Source of the DNA: JALZHR01 sp036389695
GTDB lineage: Bacteria; Acidobacteriota; Blastocatellia; Pyrinomonadales; Pyrinomonadaceae
NCBI GenBank assembly: GCA_036389695.1
Contig: DASVWG010000002.1
Location: forward strand, 1-8,430
DNA length: 8,430 bases
Reading direction: 5' to 3'
Made by a program: the position numbers and the translations under genes. Each line of letters begins with the position of its first letter. Position 1 is the stretch's first letter. The notes beneath the pieces are model-generated. The model saw only the letters and a program-made list of their open reading frames with translations. It made no database searches and was not told the origin of the DNA. Shown here piece after piece: positions 6,673 to 8,430 of the stretch.

Positions 6673-7320
6673 TTAAGAAGCCGCCTGCGAAGCGTCGCGC
6701 ATCACCAGATCGAATGTTCCGGGCGCGACTTTCCGAAAACGACGATTGCGGTTTAATGAAACGGCAATCGAAATAGTCGGATTGTTTCCCTTAAATTCCA
6801 TTCCGCCGACGCACAACAGGTTATACAGCTCGTTGACGTGCAAGGGCTTTCCGGATTCGCGCAAAAGCAATGTGCAAGCCTGCGTAATCGTGCGGTCGGT
6901 GAACCGGTGGCTAATCGGCTCGATATGCGGGCTGACCGAAGGAACGTTGCGGGAATTATTATTGATGTAGGAAACCGTGTTGGAGTTGTTTCGATAATTG
7001 TTCGATAAGTTATTTTGATTGTTTTGCGGCAAAGGACGATTAATCCGCTTCATTTCCGGCGGCGGCTCGTAATCTTCTTCGTTGCGCTGAATCTTGGAAG
7101 TGTCCGTATTCCACAGGTGCTGACCGGAGCGCATCGTCGCCAGCAGGCTGTAAATCGCCGCTTCGGTCTGCGCCGCGCTGTTTTCCAGCGCTTCGATTTC
7201 CTGCCTGAGACGCTCGGATTCCGATTCGACCTCGCGCAGGCGCACCAGCAGACGATTCTGCGCATTGCGCGTCTGCCGCAGGCTCTGTTCCAAAGTGGCG
7301 ATAAGATTTTCGTCTAACAT
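6673..7320 (-). CDS. Coiled-coil / Asn-rich / HARE-HTH-like protein, possible DNA-binding regulator
   Basis: A 215-residue protein in three parts. Residues about 4-64 are a charged heptad-rich helix (LEQSLRQTRNAQNRLLVRL, then a Glu/Arg-rich run), a likely coiled coil for self-association. Residues about 93-127 form a low-complexity linker with 13 Asn between 100 and 125. Residues about 143-207 resemble the HARE-HTH winged-helix domain: TITQACTLLLRESGKPLHVNELY at the start, FKGNNPTISIAVSLNRNRRF in the middle, KVAPGTFDLV at the end. HARE-HTH domains occur in RNA-polymerase delta subunits, restriction enzymes and chromatin proteins, where they are thought to bind DNA. The match is by eye, so the family is probable and the job inferred. 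No Shine-Dalgarno site is present; the ATG directly abuts a heptamer-repeat hairpin. The gene lies 91 bases downstream of the polyprenyl synthase gene and may share its mRNA. Confidence 0.8.
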   Translation of the reverse strand: MLDENLIATLEQSLRQTRNAQNRLLVRLREVESESERLRQEIEALENSAAQTEAAIYSLLATMRSGQHLWNTDTSKIQRNEEDYEPPPEMKRINRPLPQNNQNNLSNNYRNNSNTVSYINNNSRNVPSVSPHIEPISHRFTDRTITQACTLLLRESGKPLHVNELYNLLCVGGMEFKGNNPTISIAVSLNRNRRFRKVAPGTFDLVMRDASQAAS

Positions 7321-7412
7321 ATTTTAGATTTTAGATTTTGGATTTTGGATTGCAAGCAGATTTTAGCTTTCTTTCATATTCAATCTAAAATCCAAAATCT
7401 AAAATCTAAAAT
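7321..7412. repeat. Heptamer-repeat hairpin element (ATTTTAG / ATTTTGG)
   Basis: The left arm 7321-7352 reads as two copies of ATTTTAG, two of ATTTTGG, then ATTG. The right arm 7381-7412 is its reverse complement over 32 bp with one exception (7347 G opposite 7386 T). A 28-base loop (7353-7380) separates them and itself contains one ATTTTAG (7360-7366). The hairpin fills the whole gap between two minus-strand genes: it begins at the base next to the start codon at 7318-7320 and overlaps the first base of the stop codon at 7412-7414. Design, unit length and placement match the element at 2687-2818, but the unit sequence differs. Confidence 0.9.
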
Positions 7413-8430
7413 TACTTGGCTCTTTCAATCATATAAGACGGAATTTCGTCCAAAGCAGAACGATACCGCGAAACGGGTAAAATTTCAAGGTTTTTCTTGG
7501 CTTTTTCAGCGTAAGTGTATGCTCTTTCGCGGGTTTCGGCAAGCGTTTGACGAGATTCCAGCGCTTCCAGAAGATTTTCGCGCGCGTTGTTTTCGTAACC
7601 GCCCGCGTGCATTATCCGCTCCAAATCCGTTTTCATTTCCGGCTCTCGCTTTAAAAGCAGAATCAGCGGCAGCGTCAATTTTCCTTCCAGAAGGTCGGCG
7701 CCCGCCGCTTTCCCTAAAACTTCTTCGTCAGCCGTAAAATCCAGCAAGTCGTCCGCCAGTTGAAACGCCGTGCCGAGATTCATTCCATATTCGCGCAGCG
7801 CGATTTGCTGTTCTTTCGTCGCGCCGCCGGTAATCGCGCCGATTTCGCAGCAAGCCGAAAACAGGTAGGCGGTTTTTCGCTGCAAAACGTCGAAATATTC
7901 GTTTTCGGTGATGTCCGTGCGCCCGAGCATCGTCAGTTGAATCAATTCGCCTTCGGTCATCTTGCGCGTCAGGCGCGTTAAAATATCGAGAATTTCCAGA
8001 GAGCGTTCCTTGAGGCTCGTCTCAAAAGCCGACATATAAAGCCAGTCACCCATCAAAACGGCGGCTTGATTGCCGAAACGCGCGTTGACCGAAGAACGAT
8101 TGCGCCGCGTGTCGGCGTTGTCGATAATGTCGTCGTGGACGAGCGTCGCCGTGTGCAGAAATTCCATCACGGTCGCCAGCCGAATCGAATTTTCCTTCGC
8201 CCCGTCGCCGCCGACCGCGTAATTCGACAAAATATTCAGCGCCGGACGCACGCGCTTGCCGCCCGAAGCGCGCAGATAATCGCCCAGATAAGCGATAACC
8301 TGCACGTTTGACCGCGCCTGCCGTTCAAACTCGGCTTCGACCTGCGCCATCTCCGCCGCGATTAAAGAAAAAATCCGCCGCGCCGCCGCTAAAGGATTTT
8401 GTAAAGCTAAATTCGGACTGAATGTTTGCA
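7412..8430 (-). CDS. Long-chain polyprenyl diphosphate synthase (start outside window)
   Basis: Adds isopentenyl diphosphate units to an allylic diphosphate to build the isoprenoid tail of a quinone. Within the window there are 338 residues and a stop. Counting from the internal Met at 8350, seen motifs are GGKRVRP at 30-36, the first Asp-rich motif DDIID at 73-77, GDWLY at 101-105 and the second Asp-rich motif DDLLD at 200-204. All diphosphate and magnesium ligands look intact. The residue five before the first motif is Ala, and its neighbours are small. Known short-chain enzymes carry an aromatic there, so a long product (heptaprenyl to decaprenyl range) is inferred. The frame is open to the right edge: 26 codons upstream of 8350 encode a helix (ARRIFSLIAAEMAQVEAEF) typical of the family N-terminus, so 8350 is not the true start. 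The last two bases (8429-8430) read as ?TG and could be the start codon. Confidence 0.93.
   Translation of the reverse strand, partial: QTFSPNLALQNPLAAARRIFSLIAAEMAQVEAEFERQARSNVQVIAYLGDYLRASGGKRVRPALNILSNYAVGGDGAKENSIRLATVMEFLHTATLVHDDIIDNADTRRNRSSVNARFGNQAAVLMGDWLYMSAFETSLKERSLEILDILTRLTRKMTEGELIQLTMLGRTDITENEYFDVLQRKTAYLFSACCEIGAITGGATKEQQIALREYGMNLGTAFQLADDLLDFTADEEVLGKAAGADLLEGKLTLPLILLLKREPEMKTDLERIMHAGGYENNARENLLEALESRQTLAETRERAYTYAEKAKKNLEILPVSRYRSALDEIPSYMIERAK

Noticed and set aside
1..8430. A defence island, toxin-antitoxin pair, prophage or biosynthetic cluster
   Set aside because: No nuclease, helicase, integrase, toxin, phage structural or synthase-cluster gene is visible. The HARE-HTH-like gene has no restriction or modification partner in the window.

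Overview
The window looks like chromosomal DNA from an uncultured or little-studied bacterium, most plausibly an acidobacterium of the Blastocatellia type. This lineage call is an inference from style: moderate G+C, an archaeal/eukaryote-like prolyl-tRNA synthetase, a large secreted protein with FG-GAP/VCBS repeats, an FHA-PrsW fusion, and intergenic heptamer-repeat hairpins. No rRNA, tRNA, IS element, phage gene or CRISPR array is visible.

Layout from left to right. Positions 1-540 (+) hold the C-terminal part of proS, closed by a strong bidirectional terminator (544-583). On the minus strand follow an AT-rich gene for an unrecognised membrane-anchored protein (631-1194) and an intact acyl-CoA dehydrogenase (1266-2411). 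A 154-bp divergent promoter region separates the latter from a tiny plus-strand gene (2566-2682) for a 38-residue membrane protein with a good Shine-Dalgarno site. Positions 2687-2818 hold a long hairpin built of 7-bp tandem repeats, where the small gene and the FHA-PrsW gene converge. The rest is all minus strand: FHA-PrsW intramembrane protease (2820-4331), a terminator (4416-4447), a 696-residue secreted double beta-propeller protein (4470-6560), a coiled-coil/Asn-rich/HARE-HTH-like protein (6673-7320), a second heptamer-repeat hairpin (7321-7412), and a long-chain polyprenyl diphosphate synthase (7412 to the right edge, start outside the window).

The genes do not form one obvious pathway. 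ProRS, acyl-CoA dehydrogenase and polyprenyl synthase are housekeeping or metabolic. FHA-PrsW could couple Ser/Thr phosphorylation to membrane proteolysis. The HARE-HTH-like protein could be a nucleic-acid-binding regulator sharing transcripts with the prenyl synthase. I see no convincing new multi-gene system. The items most worth a second look are the two heptamer-repeat hairpins, the FHA-PrsW fusion, the 38-residue protein and the HARE-HTH-like protein.
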